In this document: positions 45,337-54,443 of the stretch, piece by piece | How the letters are laid out: every line of letters starts with the position of its first letter | Position numbering within the stretch: position 1 is the stretch's first letter | From: Maritimibacter sp. | Lineage (GTDB): Bacteria; Pseudomonadota; Alphaproteobacteria; Rhodobacterales; Rhodobacteraceae | DNA: 64,000 nucleotides | Direction of reading: 5' to 3' | Assembly: GCA_011389895.1 (NCBI GenBank) | Contig: JAABTN010000011.1 | Coordinates: forward strand, 26,844 to 90,843 | Program-made: the position numbers and the translations under genes | The notes under the pieces: generated by a model | What the model was told of the DNA's origin: nothing | What the model saw: only the letters and a program-made list of their open reading frames with translations | Database searches by the model: none

Positions 45337-46107
45337 CTAGTTTTCTGCCATCCCGAAACCTTCGTTCTCAAAGGCCTGCCGCGCCTCGGGGCCACGCAGG
45401 AAGTCGAGGAAGGTTTGGATCAGCGGATTATCGCTCTCGGTCATTCCGGCGGCGGGGTAGACGATGGGGGGATGGGTGTCTGGCGGGAAGGTGGCGACCA
45501 CGGTCACGTCACCGTCGGCTGCCGCGTCGGTGGCGTAGACAATGCCAAGGGGCGCTTCGCCGGTCGCGACGAAGGCCAGCGCCGCGCGCACATTTCTGGC
45601 CTGCGCCACCTGCGGCGCGACGCTGTCCCACAACCCGAGGCTGGTGAGCGCCGCCTTGCCATAGATCCCCGCTGGCACGGCATCGACCAGCGCCATAGCC
45701 AGCCGCCCGTCGCCCAGAAGGCGGGCGAGGTCCATGTCCGGCGCGATCTCGATCGGTGCGTCATCCGCGTCGGCGGCGATCAGCACGATGGCATTGGTCA
45801 GAAGATCGAATCGCGTGCCGTCCGCGACCAGCCCGTCTTGTTCCAGCGTGTCCATCCAGCCGGGATTGGCGGAGATGAAGATATCCGCGGGCGCGCCCTG
45901 CTGGATCTGCCGGGCCAGTGCGGAGGACCCGGCGAGAGAGAGGGTCAGGTTGTGCCCCGTGGCATCCTCGAACCGCTCTTTCACGGTGGCCATGGCATTG
46001 CTCATGCTGGCGGCGGCGAAGATGGTGATGTCCCCGGCCTGGACGAGGGTTGGCGTCGCCAGGGTCAGGGCCGTTGCAGCAGCTTTGAAAATGACGGGCT
46101 TGGACAC
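45337..46107 (-). CDS. modA: Molybdate-binding periplasmic protein
   Basis: A 256-residue periplasmic protein. A signal peptide (about 1-23, ending LVQA) is followed by ITIFAAASM, the molybdate-contacting start of mature ModA. DIFISANPGWMD and GKAALTSLG are further landmarks. GTG 46107 (SKPVIFKAA) is chosen because it gives a clean signal peptide with GAGGGA upstream; an ATG 42 bases earlier overlaps a palindrome. Confidence 0.92.
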   Translation of the reverse strand: MSKPVIFKAAATALTLATPTLVQAGDITIFAAASMSNAMATVKERFEDATGHNLTLSLAGSSALARQIQQGAPADIFISANPGWMDTLEQDGLVADGTRFDLLTNAIVLIAADADDAPIEIAPDMDLARLLGDGRLAMALVDAVPAGIYGKAALTSLGLWDSVAPQVAQARNVRAALAFVATGEAPLGIVYATDAAADGDVTVVATFPPDTHPPIVYPAAGMTESDNPLIQTFLDFLRGPEARQAFENEGFGMAEN

Positions 46108-46133
46108 GGGCAGCAATCCCTCGCACTCCTGAT

Positions 46134-46149
46134 ATGTTTCGCAAAACAT
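46134..46149. promoter_or_regulatory. Palindrome upstream of modA
   Basis: ATGTTT-CGCA-AAACAT, a perfect 6-bp dyad 27 bases upstream of the modA start and 31 bases downstream of the modE stop. Candidate Mo-responsive operator for the adjacent ModE-like regulator, though not a match to the long E. coli ModE consensus I know. Confidence 0.4.
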
Positions 46150-46179
46150 GTCGCAAGCCTTGGGCTGCAAGGTCAAGCG

Positions 46180-46575
46180 TTATTTTTTGCCGGGAATATC
46201 CCTTATCAGCCCGCCCAATCGTGCAAGACGCGCCGCCCCTGCCGCCGCTGTCTCGTCTTCAAAGGCCCGGTATTCCGTCAGAACCTCGCGCCCAAGATCG
46301 GTGAGAACCGCCCCGCCGCCGCCCGGTCCGCCCCGGGTGCTGTCGACAAGAGGCGCGCGGAACATGGCGTTGAGCGTGCCGATCAATTCCCAAGCGCGCT
46401 TGTAGCTCATCCCCATCTCGCGCCCTGCGGCGGCAATGGACCCACAGCGGTCGATCCGTTCCAAAAGGTCTGCCTTGCCCGGTCCGATCATCTTGCCGTC
46501 ACCAAAGACGATGCGGATGCGAAGCAACGGGTCAGGTCCGGCCGGGTCGGAAGGGCGATGTGGTTTGGATTTCAT
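46180..46575 (-). CDS. ModE-like winged-helix regulator (DNA-binding domain only)
   Basis: A 131-residue protein equal to the N-terminal LysR-like winged helix of ModE. RIDRCGSIAAAGREMGMSYKRAWELI (about 46-71) is the typical helix-turn-helix with the wing GGGGAVLTDLG. The C-terminal molybdate-binding TOBE pair of full ModE is missing, as in many alphaproteobacterial ModE-like proteins. ATG 46575 is four bases from the 51-bp repeat, so its promoter lies within or beyond that repeat. It likely controls modABC. Confidence 0.82.
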   Translation of the reverse strand: MKSKPHRPSDPAGPDPLLRIRIVFGDGKMIGPGKADLLERIDRCGSIAAAGREMGMSYKRAWELIGTLNAMFRAPLVDSTRGGPGGGGAVLTDLGREVLTEYRAFEDETAAAGAARLARLGGLIRDIPGKK

Positions 46576-46578
46576 AAC

Positions 46579-46629
46579 GCGACGATGACCGGGTTTCCCG
46601 CCGCGGATCAAGCAAGGATTTGCGTGGGC
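46579..46629. repeat. 51-bp direct repeat, left copy
   Basis: 51 bases identical to 55998-56048, beginning GCGACGATGACC and ending TTTGCGTGGGC, in the same orientation 9,419 bases apart. This copy directly precedes the modE start codon. Flanks outside the 51 bases differ, so it is a bounded repeat and not part of a longer duplication. Confidence 0.95.
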
Positions 46630-46716
46630 GTGCAGGTCAGCCACATCAGCACCTTTGGCTCAGGGTTTAAAAACCCCGGCTTCAACCCCGCCCTCGGCCT
46701 CTCTGCCAGATCCGCG

Positions 46717-47898
46717 TCAGGGGCGTGGTATGGCGTGGAAGGATGCGCTGAGCGGTCCGTATTCCGGCCAGTTGGTCATCTCCAGCGGCCCGACCTGTTC
46801 CAACCGCTCGGTCTTTTGCGTCAGTTGCAGCAATGTCTCGCGCAGGAGCACACGGGCAAGCGGCGCGCCGGGGCACATATGCGGCCCGCGTCCAAAGGTC
46901 AAAAGGTCGCGTGCGGTCCGGTCCAGCCGGTAGCTGTCGGGTTCTTCGAACACCGCCGCATCCCGGTTGGCCGAGGTGAAGACGATGGCGACCGGATCAC
47001 CCTTGCTCACCGGACAGCCCCCGATCTCGGTATCCTCGCGCGCCGTGCGGGCAAAGCCGCGGTAGGGTGTGTACAGCCGCAGCAATTCCTCAAGCGCGTC
47101 GGGCACGAGCGCCGGGTTCGCGGTCAGTTCCGCGTGGTGTTCCGGGTGGCGGGCCAGATGTACCGCCATCGACCCGATGAACGTCGTCGGCGCGATGATG
47201 CCCACCAGCAGGAATTGACGCAGAGCCCCGAGGATCAGGTCATCGGCCAGTGGTTCGCCCGCAACCCGCACGGCCAGAAGGCTCGCCGTCGGGTCGGTTT
47301 CGGGATCGCGCGGGTTTGCGTGACGGTCCGCAATCAGGTCGGCGGCAATGTCATAAAGCGCGTCCGACTTGATGCGGAGCAGATCGAAATCCTGCCGCTG
47401 CAGCGCCATGTTGAATTCTGCCCCTACCTTGCGGATTTGCTCGGCCTTGTTCGGCGACAGGTTGAAAAACTCAGCAAGCAGGGCGATGGGCAGGAGGAAC
47501 GAGAAATCCTTGCAGATGTCGCCACCGCCCGTCTCGATCCATGGGTCGAGAAACTTCGCCACCATCGGCTTCAGCCGCGCGTCCCAGTCCGCTAACCGGG
47601 ACGGGGTCAGATGGCGCTGTATCGCGTTGCGGTAGGGTGTGTTGTGCGGCGGATCAAGATGAAGCGGCGGGCGGCGTTGCGTGGTTGCCACGCGCGGCAC
47701 CACGTTTTGCACCGTGGTCGTGAACATCTCCCAGTTTTCCAGAACCTCGCGCGCATCCGCGTGCCGGGTCACGGCCCAGAAACCGCCCATATCGTCGGAC
47801 CATGCAACGGGGCAATGCGCGCGAAGCTTGGCGAACAACGCGTGCGGGCTGTCGAAATCCTCGGTGTCGGGGACTTTGAAATCGGGGGTGTGGGTCAT
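46717..47898 (-). CDS. Cytochrome P450 (first of pair), atypical I helix
   Basis: A 393-residue soluble bacterial P450. The haem-thiolate loop is FGRGPHMCPG (about 332-341), and ExxR occurs in EELLR. In the I helix, where AG(H)(D/E)T is expected, the sequence is LLVGIIAPTTFIG: the acidic residue and the following threonine are replaced by Ala-Pro or shifted by one. That pair normally delivers protons for O2 activation, so the mechanism may be unusual. Its ATG overlaps the upstream P450 stop by four bases. No ferredoxin or reductase gene lies on the island. Confidence 0.9.
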   Translation of the reverse strand: MTHTPDFKVPDTEDFDSPHALFAKLRAHCPVAWSDDMGGFWAVTRHADAREVLENWEMFTTTVQNVVPRVATTQRRPPLHLDPPHNTPYRNAIQRHLTPSRLADWDARLKPMVAKFLDPWIETGGGDICKDFSFLLPIALLAEFFNLSPNKAEQIRKVGAEFNMALQRQDFDLLRIKSDALYDIAADLIADRHANPRDPETDPTASLLAVRVAGEPLADDLILGALRQFLLVGIIAPTTFIGSMAVHLARHPEHHAELTANPALVPDALEELLRLYTPYRGFARTAREDTEIGGCPVSKGDPVAIVFTSANRDAAVFEEPDSYRLDRTARDLLTFGRGPHMCPGAPLARVLLRETLLQLTQKTERLEQVGPLEMTNWPEYGPLSASFHAIPRP

Positions 47899-49100
47899 GG
47901 TGTGCCTCGCATGTCGAGTGTCAGGCTGTTGATCCCGAACTCGGTCCAGCGGCCCCATGTCGGGGTGCCCACGACCTTCAGTCCGGGCTGCGCGATCAAC
48001 GCATCAATCATCACGTCGAGCTGAAGTTTCGCCATCGCTTGCCCCATGCACATATGCGTGCCGTAGCCAAAGGTGATGTGGCGGTTCGGGTTTCGGGCCG
48101 GGTCAAAGGTTTCGGGGGCATCGAACACCGCCGGGTCGCGGTTGGCCGAGCCGTAATTCATGGCAACCGGCGTGTCCTTGGGTATAAACGTGCCGTTCAG
48201 CACCGTGTCGGTCGTCGCCACCCGCGCAAGGCTCTGGTTCGCCGGGTAGAAGCGCAAGATCTCGTCGCGAAACGTCGGTTTGACCGATGGATCGGCACGC
48301 AAAAGCGCCACATGCTCTGGATTGGTGGCAAGATGCCAGGCCAGCGAATTCATCAGGCAGCGCGACGCGATGTGACCGCCGACCAGCAGCAAACGCACCA
48401 TCCCGGCCAATTCGCGCTCTGTGAACGGCGCCCCCTTGAGCGGCTGGGCCAGAATGCTCGACACCATGTCGGTCTCGGGATCGCGCGGCTGTGCCATGCG
48501 GCTTTGGGCCAATCGCGTGGCAAAGGCATCGACGCCTTTGGACATCTGCCCGGCGGTCTTCATGTCCCGTTCCTGGATCGCGTGGACGTAGGTCGCAGAC
48601 AGTCTCCCGATCTCGAGCGACTCCTCGGTGTCGAACCCCACGATCAGACCCAGCGACCCTTGGCTCATCGGTTCCCCGATCTGGAGCGGGAAATCCACCT
48701 GTGCCGGGTCTTTGGCCTTGGCGTCCGCAAACAGCCGGTCGACCAGCGCGAAAAGTTGCGGCTCGAACGTGCGAATCTTGTTCAACTTGAAGGACGGGTT
48801 CATCGCCTTGCGATACCGTTCGCTCTCGGGCGGATCCTTTTGCAGGGGCAACCGGGGCAGACCCAGCTTTGGTGACGCCGGAACGATGGACAGCTTGGTC
48901 GCGGTGAAGGTCTCGTGGTCTTTCTCGACTGTCAGAATGTCTTCATACCGCATGACCGTGAAAAACCCGCCCCACTTGTCGCTCCAGGCGACCGGGTGCT
49001 TTTCACGCAAGTTGCGCCAGACCGCCGGGTAGGTGTCGATGGTCTCTGGATCATGCGGGTCCCAGACGGACCTCAGTTCATTAATCTGTTCGGCAGCCAT
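47895..49100 (-). CDS. Cytochrome P450 (second of pair), lacks acid-alcohol pair
   Basis: A 401-residue P450. The haem loop is FGYGTHMCMG (about 344-353) and ExxR occurs in DEILRF. The I-helix segment LLLVGGHIASRCLM has Ile-Ala where Asp/Glu-Thr is expected, so the canonical acid-alcohol pair is absent. ATG 49100 has GGAG nine bases upstream and lies inside the end of dctM (28-base overlap). The two P450s are only distantly similar, which suggests different roles, for example a catalytic and a product-specific step. Confidence 0.9.
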   Translation of the reverse strand: MAAEQINELRSVWDPHDPETIDTYPAVWRNLREKHPVAWSDKWGGFFTVMRYEDILTVEKDHETFTATKLSIVPASPKLGLPRLPLQKDPPESERYRKAMNPSFKLNKIRTFEPQLFALVDRLFADAKAKDPAQVDFPLQIGEPMSQGSLGLIVGFDTEESLEIGRLSATYVHAIQERDMKTAGQMSKGVDAFATRLAQSRMAQPRDPETDMVSSILAQPLKGAPFTERELAGMVRLLLVGGHIASRCLMNSLAWHLATNPEHVALLRADPSVKPTFRDEILRFYPANQSLARVATTDTVLNGTFIPKDTPVAMNYGSANRDPAVFDAPETFDPARNPNRHITFGYGTHMCMGQAMAKLQLDVMIDALIAQPGLKVVGTPTWGRWTEFGINSLTLDMRGTP

Positions 49101-50350
49101 AGGGTGATCTCCGGAACATAGGTGATAAGGATAAGAAAGCACGCCATGATCAGAACGAAGGGGATCATGCCGCGCATGGCCTCGGACATCGGCGCCTTCG
49201 CGATCGACGACAGAACGAACAGGTTCAGCCCGATGGGCGGCGTCAGGAAAGCGATTTCCATGTTGACGATCAGCACGATTCCGAAGTGCACCGGGTCGAT
49301 CCCGAGCGGCCCGAGAACCGGCAGGACGATCGGCGTCACGATGAGCATCACGGCAATTGCATCAAGGAACATACCAAGGATCAGCATCATGATGTTCAGC
49401 GCGAGCAGGAATTGCCAGGGCTTCAGATCCGCCTCGATGGCGAATTCAACCAGCTTGGTGGGCACGCCCGACCCCGTGATCCAATGCGCAAACAGCAACG
49501 CGAACATGACGATGAACGACACGCCCGAGGCCGCCTTCATGCCTTCGGCGGTCATCGAGAAGATGTCTCGGAGTCCCACCTCCCGATAGACAAAGACCGC
49601 GATCACCACGCTGGCAACCGCAGCGACGCCCGCGCTTTCTGTCACGGTGGTGTAGCCCGAGTAGATACCGACAAAGACGAACAGCGGGATCGCGACAGCC
49701 GGCAATGCGCGCAGGTTCTTCGAAATGAATTCCTGCCGCGTCGCGCGGTCGCCCGAAGCATAACCCTTGCGCCGGGAATAAAACATCACCCAGGTGCCCA
49801 GGAGCACCGCCTGGATCAGGCCGGGGATGACACCGGCGATGAACAGGCGCGGCACGCTTTCCTCCGAGATCAGGCCATAGAGGATCATCGACAACGACGG
49901 CGGGATCAGGATGCCCATGGTGCCCGACGCCCCGACCAGACCCAGCGCGAAGGGCCGGTCATAGTTGCGTGCAACCATGGCGGGGATCAGGAACGTTCCC
50001 ATCGCCATCGCGGTCACGACGGACGAGCCGGAAATCGCGGCGAACAGCGTCGTGGCAAGCACGGCGACCAGACCCAGCCCCCCGCGCAGGTGCCCCACCC
50101 ATGTTTCGGCCGCATCAATGATGATCCGCGCGATACCTCCTTTTTGCATGAAGGTCGCAGCAAGCACGAAGAAGGGCACCGCGAGAAAGGTGGGCGAGTT
50201 GAGGCCCGACACCGTATGCGCCGCGGCATCCATCAAGGGGCGGCCCTCGATGGCGATCATCACCATCGCCGTGACCCCGAGAGCGACGAAGATCGGCGCG
50301 CCCAAAGCCATCAGCACAAGCATCCCGAAAAGGCCGATAAATGCGTCCAT
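49073..50350 (-). CDS. TRAP large permease (DctM), island system
   Basis: A 425-residue DctM-family permease: VALGVTAMVMIAIEGRPLM near the start, SGSSVVTAMAMGTFL (about 92-106) and TPPIGLNLFVLSSIA (about 374-388). It starts three bases after the dctQ stop, and its 3' end overlaps the P450 start by 28 bases, placing transporter and oxygenases in one transcript. Confidence 0.92.
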   Translation of the reverse strand: MDAFIGLFGMLVLMALGAPIFVALGVTAMVMIAIEGRPLMDAAAHTVSGLNSPTFLAVPFFVLAATFMQKGGIARIIIDAAETWVGHLRGGLGLVAVLATTLFAAISGSSVVTAMAMGTFLIPAMVARNYDRPFALGLVGASGTMGILIPPSLSMILYGLISEESVPRLFIAGVIPGLIQAVLLGTWVMFYSRRKGYASGDRATRQEFISKNLRALPAVAIPLFVFVGIYSGYTTVTESAGVAAVASVVIAVFVYREVGLRDIFSMTAEGMKAASGVSFIVMFALLFAHWITGSGVPTKLVEFAIEADLKPWQFLLALNIMMLILGMFLDAIAVMLIVTPIVLPVLGPLGIDPVHFGIVLIVNMEIAFLTPPIGLNLFVLSSIAKAPMSEAMRGMIPFVLIMACFLILITYVPEITLWLPNRLMN

Positions 50351-50353
50351 GGA

Positions 50354-50869
50354 TCAGTCTTCCTTTGTCGGGATGGTAGAGACATGGCCGAACGGACGTT
50401 GTCCGTTCAGCATCATCAGCGTCACGCGCAAGAGGATCAGAGCCATACCCACGGGCAGCGGAAGAAATACCGCGAAACCCTGTGGCGTGCGCAGCGAGGA
50501 ACCAGAGCGTTCATCAAGCAGATTTGCGAATTCGTATGCCTGCCAGCCATACACCATCATCACGGCGACGAAGGCGACCGACAGGACCGACATTGCCCAC
50601 CCAAGAACCCGGCGTGCCCTCGGTCGAAGGGCCGCGATGAAAACCTCGGTATGCAGGTGGCGATCTTCCTGCACGATCGCAGCACCGGCCAGAACGGTGG
50701 CCCAAATGATGAAATAGATCGACACTTCCGTGGCCCAATCGACGGCATGGGCCGGCGCCACAATGCGCAGGGCGCCGCCTCCCAGAAAGATAAGGAGCGA
50801 GATCAGGAGCAAGACGCCGATCAAGACGGTCTCGACCCGAGACCATACGTTGAGGATACGGGGGATCAT
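50354..50869 (-). CDS. TRAP small permease (DctQ), island system
   Basis: A 171-residue four-helix membrane protein. AHAVDWATEVSIYFIIWATVLAGAAI (about 39-64) is the typical DctQ region. Downstream dctM begins after three bases; a hairpin lies between this gene and dctP. Confidence 0.88.
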   Translation of the reverse strand: MIPRILNVWSRVETVLIGVLLLISLLIFLGGGALRIVAPAHAVDWATEVSIYFIIWATVLAGAAIVQEDRHLHTEVFIAALRPRARRVLGWAMSVLSVAFVAVMMVYGWQAYEFANLLDERSGSSLRTPQGFAVFLPLPVGMALILLRVTLMMLNGQRPFGHVSTIPTKED

Positions 50870-50897
50870 GATGAACCTGTCTGGATAGATATTGGTG

Positions 50898-50923
50898 CTG
50901 CCCCGCGACGGAGCGCGGGACAG
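50898..50923 (-). terminator. Intra-operon hairpin between island dctP and dctQ
   Basis: CTGCCCCGCG / CGCGGGACAG, ten pairs with one mismatch and a 6-base loop. No strong T-run follows, so it is more likely a processing or attenuation element that raises the ratio of binding protein to permease. Confidence 0.55.
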
Positions 50924-50934
50924 CGCGTTGCGAT

Positions 50935-51948
50935 TTACTGGTTACCATCCAGCGCCTCGGTCACGCGGGCGATGAAATCGGCATCCATACCACCATCGGC
51001 GACGATCTGCTGCTGCAGGCCCAACAAGGCATCGCGTTGTTCGGCGACCACCTCCGGGTCGGCATCCAGAACCGTGACGCCATTGTCGGCCAAAGTTTCG
51101 CGCGCCTGTGCCATTTCGTCCCTCGCATACGCCGCGGCCCATTCGCCGACCTCGACCCAGGTATCGCGAATGATCGCCTGTTGTTCTTCGGTCAGCTCAT
51201 CCATGGTTCGCTGCGACACGACCGGCATGTAGAACCCCCAGCCCGCATTGTCGGCAAAGATGTTCTTGATCCCGGATTCCCACAGCTTGCCACCGATGAT
51301 GGTCAGCTCGGTCACACCGCCCATGCCGTCGATCTGCCCCTGCGACAACAGCAGCGGAATTTCGGACCGGCGCGCGGCCTGCGGGGCACTCCCCATCTCT
51401 TTCAGCACACCGACAACCACCGGCGATGGCGGGGTGGCAAGCTTTAGACCCGTCAGGTCATCGTAGCTCTCGACAACCGTGTCAGTGGTAAAGGCCGTGT
51501 GTTGCGGCGCGAACAGGAACGCAGGTCCCGGCAGGTGAATGCCCTTCTTGGCCATCATGTCGCCCAGCTCGTCACCAATCGGACCTGACAGGATTGCGTT
51601 TGCCTCTTCCACCGTGCGTCCGAAAAACACAGGCAGGACCGAGAACGACAGGTTCGGCTCGAATTGGCTCATCGTCACATTGGCCTGGATCGACATGTCC
51701 AACGCGCCCGAGGCCAGCGCCCGGATCGCATCGGCGGATTTGTATAGCTGTGCGGCCGGGAATACCTCGACGGTCATTTCCCCGCCGGACGCTTCCTCGA
51801 TCGCGTCGGCCCAGCGGTCTGCGGCAAGGTTGCGCACGTGTCCCGGTGGGGTTTCCACCGACAACCGCAATTCGGTCTCGGCCAAGACGGTGGACCCCGC
51901 CGTGGCCATGATGGCGCCAAGCACCGTGGTCTTGATGAACGTCTTCAT
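50935..51948 (-). CDS. TRAP substrate-binding protein (DctP), island system
   Basis: A 337-residue periplasmic binding protein with a signal peptide (about 1-23, ending TVLA). DctP landmarks are YDDLTGLKLATPPSP (about 161-175) and EIPLLLSQGQIDGMGG (about 194-209). Its ligand is unknown; the surrounding CoA-transferase, reductase-like and P450 genes suggest an organic acid that is then activated and oxidised. Confidence 0.9.
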   Translation of the reverse strand: MKTFIKTTVLGAIMATAGSTVLAETELRLSVETPPGHVRNLAADRWADAIEEASGGEMTVEVFPAAQLYKSADAIRALASGALDMSIQANVTMSQFEPNLSFSVLPVFFGRTVEEANAILSGPIGDELGDMMAKKGIHLPGPAFLFAPQHTAFTTDTVVESYDDLTGLKLATPPSPVVVGVLKEMGSAPQAARRSEIPLLLSQGQIDGMGGVTELTIIGGKLWESGIKNIFADNAGWGFYMPVVSQRTMDELTEEQQAIIRDTWVEVGEWAAAYARDEMAQARETLADNGVTVLDADPEVVAEQRDALLGLQQQIVADGGMDADFIARVTEALDGNQ

Positions 51949-51985
51949 GTGTCTCCTCCCTGAAGATGTGAATGGATGGGCCGGT

Positions 51986-53119
51986 TTACCCCCCGGTCCC
52001 TGTTATGGTTTCGTTGTTCTGCCCAAGATGTGGCGCGCCCCGGTCCGTGCCCGGCCCGCCACTGGCCATCCGAAACCCGGCGTTGAGAACCCGGTCGCCC
52101 TCGATATCCAGAAACAGATTGCGCTCGGAAAGATGTGGCATCCTGATCGTCTCAGACACTTCCATGACCCGTGCGGCGGACAACCCCGCCTCGCGAAACA
52201 ACCGTTCCCAAACCGTGGCATCGCGCGTCTCGAATGCCTTGGCCAGTTCCGCGCGCATCGCATCGGCATGGGCCAGCCGGTCGATTCGGGTCGCAAACCG
52301 CGGATCTTCCAGAAGCTGGCTCACGCCCAGCACCGACAGCATCTTTTCAACGTGATGATCCTCGACCGCGCCCACGGTTATTTCGCCCGACTGACAGGCA
52401 AACGTGTCGGCGGTCGGTGCGCGGCTGAACCCGCGATTGCCCGTGCGCTTATGTCCCTGCCCGGCCATGAGCAGCGGGTTGACCACCGAGGACAGCATCA
52501 CGAGCGTCGCATCCAGCATCGCGACATCCACGTTCTGGCTCTCGACCAGCCCGCGCTCCTTCTGGATAACGGCGGTCTGAATGGCAAAGGCCGCAAGCAG
52601 CCCCGCATAAGTGTCGACGATGGGGAAACCGATCCGCATCGCCGGATCGCCCTCGTTGCCTGAAAGCCGCATCAACCCCGACAGGCTCTGCACGATCTGG
52701 TCGATCGCGGCAACGTCGCGCATATCGCCGGTCTGGCCGAACCCCGACACCGAACAATAGATCACACCGGGGTTTAGCGCCTTGACCGCCTCGTATCCCA
52801 GCCCCAGCCGTTCCATCACACCGGGACGGAAATTCTCGACGACGATGTCAGCACCAGCGACCAGTTTGCGCGCCGCCGCCACCCCGTCCTCGGATTTCAG
52901 GTCCAGTGCGACGCTTTCCTTGCCGATGTTGATTCCGCGAAACGCGGGCGCCATGCCCCAGTCGTCGCGGTTCGGGGCGTAGTTGCGCAAGAGGTCGCCT
53001 GTCGGCGTCTCGACCTTGATGACCCGCGCGCCGTTCAGGGCGAGAAAATGAGTCGCAAGCGGTCCAGCCACGACATGACTGAAATCGACAACCGTATAGC
53101 CTTCAAGCGCACGCGCCAT
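51986..53119 (-). CDS. CaiB/BaiF family CoA-transferase
   Basis: A 377-residue class III CoA-transferase. The N-terminal DFSHVVAGPLATHFLALNGARVIKVE-type segment (about 12-37) and ENFRPGVMERLGLGYEAV (about 95-112) are diagnostic. The catalytic aspartate is expected near FPIVDTYAG (about 165-173). RBS GGAGGAG precedes ATG 53119. It moves CoA between organic acids without ATP and would activate the substrate imported by the TRAP system for the adjacent reductase-like pair. Confidence 0.9.
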   Translation of the reverse strand: MARALEGYTVVDFSHVVAGPLATHFLALNGARVIKVETPTGDLLRNYAPNRDDWGMAPAFRGINIGKESVALDLKSEDGVAAARKLVAGADIVVENFRPGVMERLGLGYEAVKALNPGVIYCSVSGFGQTGDMRDVAAIDQIVQSLSGLMRLSGNEGDPAMRIGFPIVDTYAGLLAAFAIQTAVIQKERGLVESQNVDVAMLDATLVMLSSVVNPLLMAGQGHKRTGNRGFSRAPTADTFACQSGEITVGAVEDHHVEKMLSVLGVSQLLEDPRFATRIDRLAHADAMRAELAKAFETRDATVWERLFREAGLSAARVMEVSETIRMPHLSERNLFLDIEGDRVLNAGFRMASGGPGTDRGAPHLGQNNETITGTGG

Positions 53120-53174
53120 TCTTGCTCCTCCTTAATATGTATCTTTGTGAACTATTTTTTGTCTGTCAATGACA

Positions 53175-54443
53175 TTATGTCGCAGGAGACACCCGGCGGA
53201 TCGCGTCGGCCACATCCGCCTTGGCCCGCGCCCCGTCCCACTTGCGCGCGTCGACCATGTCGGCGTGGATTTCGACCACCTCGACACCGGCCGCCGTCAG
53301 GTCTTCGACTATGAAATTCGTGCAATAGCCCGACGGTCGGTCCGCCTCGGGCACCAGCACGACGGCAAGATCGATACGGTAATCGCGCGCCTGTTTGACC
53401 AGCCACGCATTCGCCCAAGGCGCCTGATGGAGCTGTTCGTTCATCGTCACCACCCGCGCGGCGAGCGCACGCAGATAGTCGCCCTTGGTCCGGCGCACGT
53501 ATCCGTCGGCAGCGAACGGCAGATACATCGACCAGGCGAAGACCGCGCCGAACTCTTCCTCGAAGGCGGTGTAAAACTTGGTGTCGAACCACAGCCCTGC
53601 ACCGATCCACATCATGCGCACGCGTTCGTCTGCGACGACCGCCTGCTCCGTCGCGATCCGTTCGCCCACCGCGTCCCGGAACCGCGCAGCATGTCCCACG
53701 GCCCAGTCCGAGCCCCGGTGCCACTGCGGAATCATTACGTTCGGTATCTGCTCCCCGATCCTGACCGGCACCCGTTCGGCCCCGGCGATCAGCCGGTTCG
53801 CCTCCTCGAAGATCAGCTCCTGCTCCTCGATCCGCTCCATGTAGGCCCCGAAGCCGTCATGGTCGAACGCACGCCCCGTGATCTCCTCCACCTGCCCGAT
53901 CAGGTCTTCGATCTGGGCCTGCATCAGGTTCAGCCGCGCGGTGCCATAAAGCGCCTCCCAGTCGTCGCGCGCGCGCTCCCACCAGTTGTTCAGGTTCTCG
54001 GCAGGGGCCGGCGCGTGCAAAAGCGACAGCCTCGCCCCGGCCTGGTCCGCATACAGTTGAAACAACCGTTGCTGATCGTCCGACGACTGGCGCGCGCACA
54101 GGATCGCCGGGTCCGGCAACCCGCCCCACGGCTGGCGGTCAGGGTCTCCGTCCAACGCCGAAATCACGCCCATGGCCGAGTATTTCGCAAGGCTGTCGTG
54201 AAACCCCATCTCGGCCCCGCGATCGAGCGTATGGGTCGAAAGCTGCTTGGCCGCGATCACCGATGACCACCATTGGTTCACCACCACCGGCATATCCATC
54301 GCATGAAAAATCTCGTGCGGCGTGTCGGCATTGACGAAAGCGAACCGCGCGCCCGCCTCGATCTGCGACCTGAGCGCCCTGACCCAATCGCGCTGGTATC
54401 CCATCGCCTCGGCTGAAATGGCAAGCGGTTCGTAAGCCATCAT
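53175..54443 (-). CDS. 2-hydroxyacyl-CoA dehydratase / benzoyl-CoA reductase-like subunit A
   Basis: A 422-residue protein resembling HgdB/BcrB/BzdO-type subunits (PF06050 superfamily). Supporting stretches are NADTPHEIFHAMDMPVVVNQWW (about 37-58), LPDPAILCARQSSDDQQ and MIPQWHRGSDWA (about 270-281). Members carry cysteines that bind a [4Fe-4S] cluster and are oxygen-sensitive. Here only two cysteines exist (ILC and GYC), and a Cys-type position reads AKYSAM. GGGAGGG precedes ATG 54443, which overlaps the next subunit gene by four bases. Assignment is from remembered family patterns, not a search. Confidence 0.65.
   Translation of the reverse strand: MMAYEPLAISAEAMGYQRDWVRALRSQIEAGARFAFVNADTPHEIFHAMDMPVVVNQWWSSVIAAKQLSTHTLDRGAEMGFHDSLAKYSAMGVISALDGDPDRQPWGGLPDPAILCARQSSDDQQRLFQLYADQAGARLSLLHAPAPAENLNNWWERARDDWEALYGTARLNLMQAQIEDLIGQVEEITGRAFDHDGFGAYMERIEEQELIFEEANRLIAGAERVPVRIGEQIPNVMIPQWHRGSDWAVGHAARFRDAVGERIATEQAVVADERVRMMWIGAGLWFDTKFYTAFEEEFGAVFAWSMYLPFAADGYVRRTKGDYLRALAARVVTMNEQLHQAPWANAWLVKQARDYRIDLAVVLVPEADRPSGYCTNFIVEDLTAAGVEVVEIHADMVDARKWDGARAKADVADAIRRVSPAT

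Noticed and set aside
46134..46149. Canonical E. coli-type ModE box
   Set aside because: The dyad is much shorter than the long TATATA-N-TATATA consensus; reported only as a candidate site.
49286..51232. A 648-residue plus-strand reading frame
   Set aside because: Antisense shadow of the island dctM-dctQ-dctP genes with the same biased His/Arg/Asp composition.
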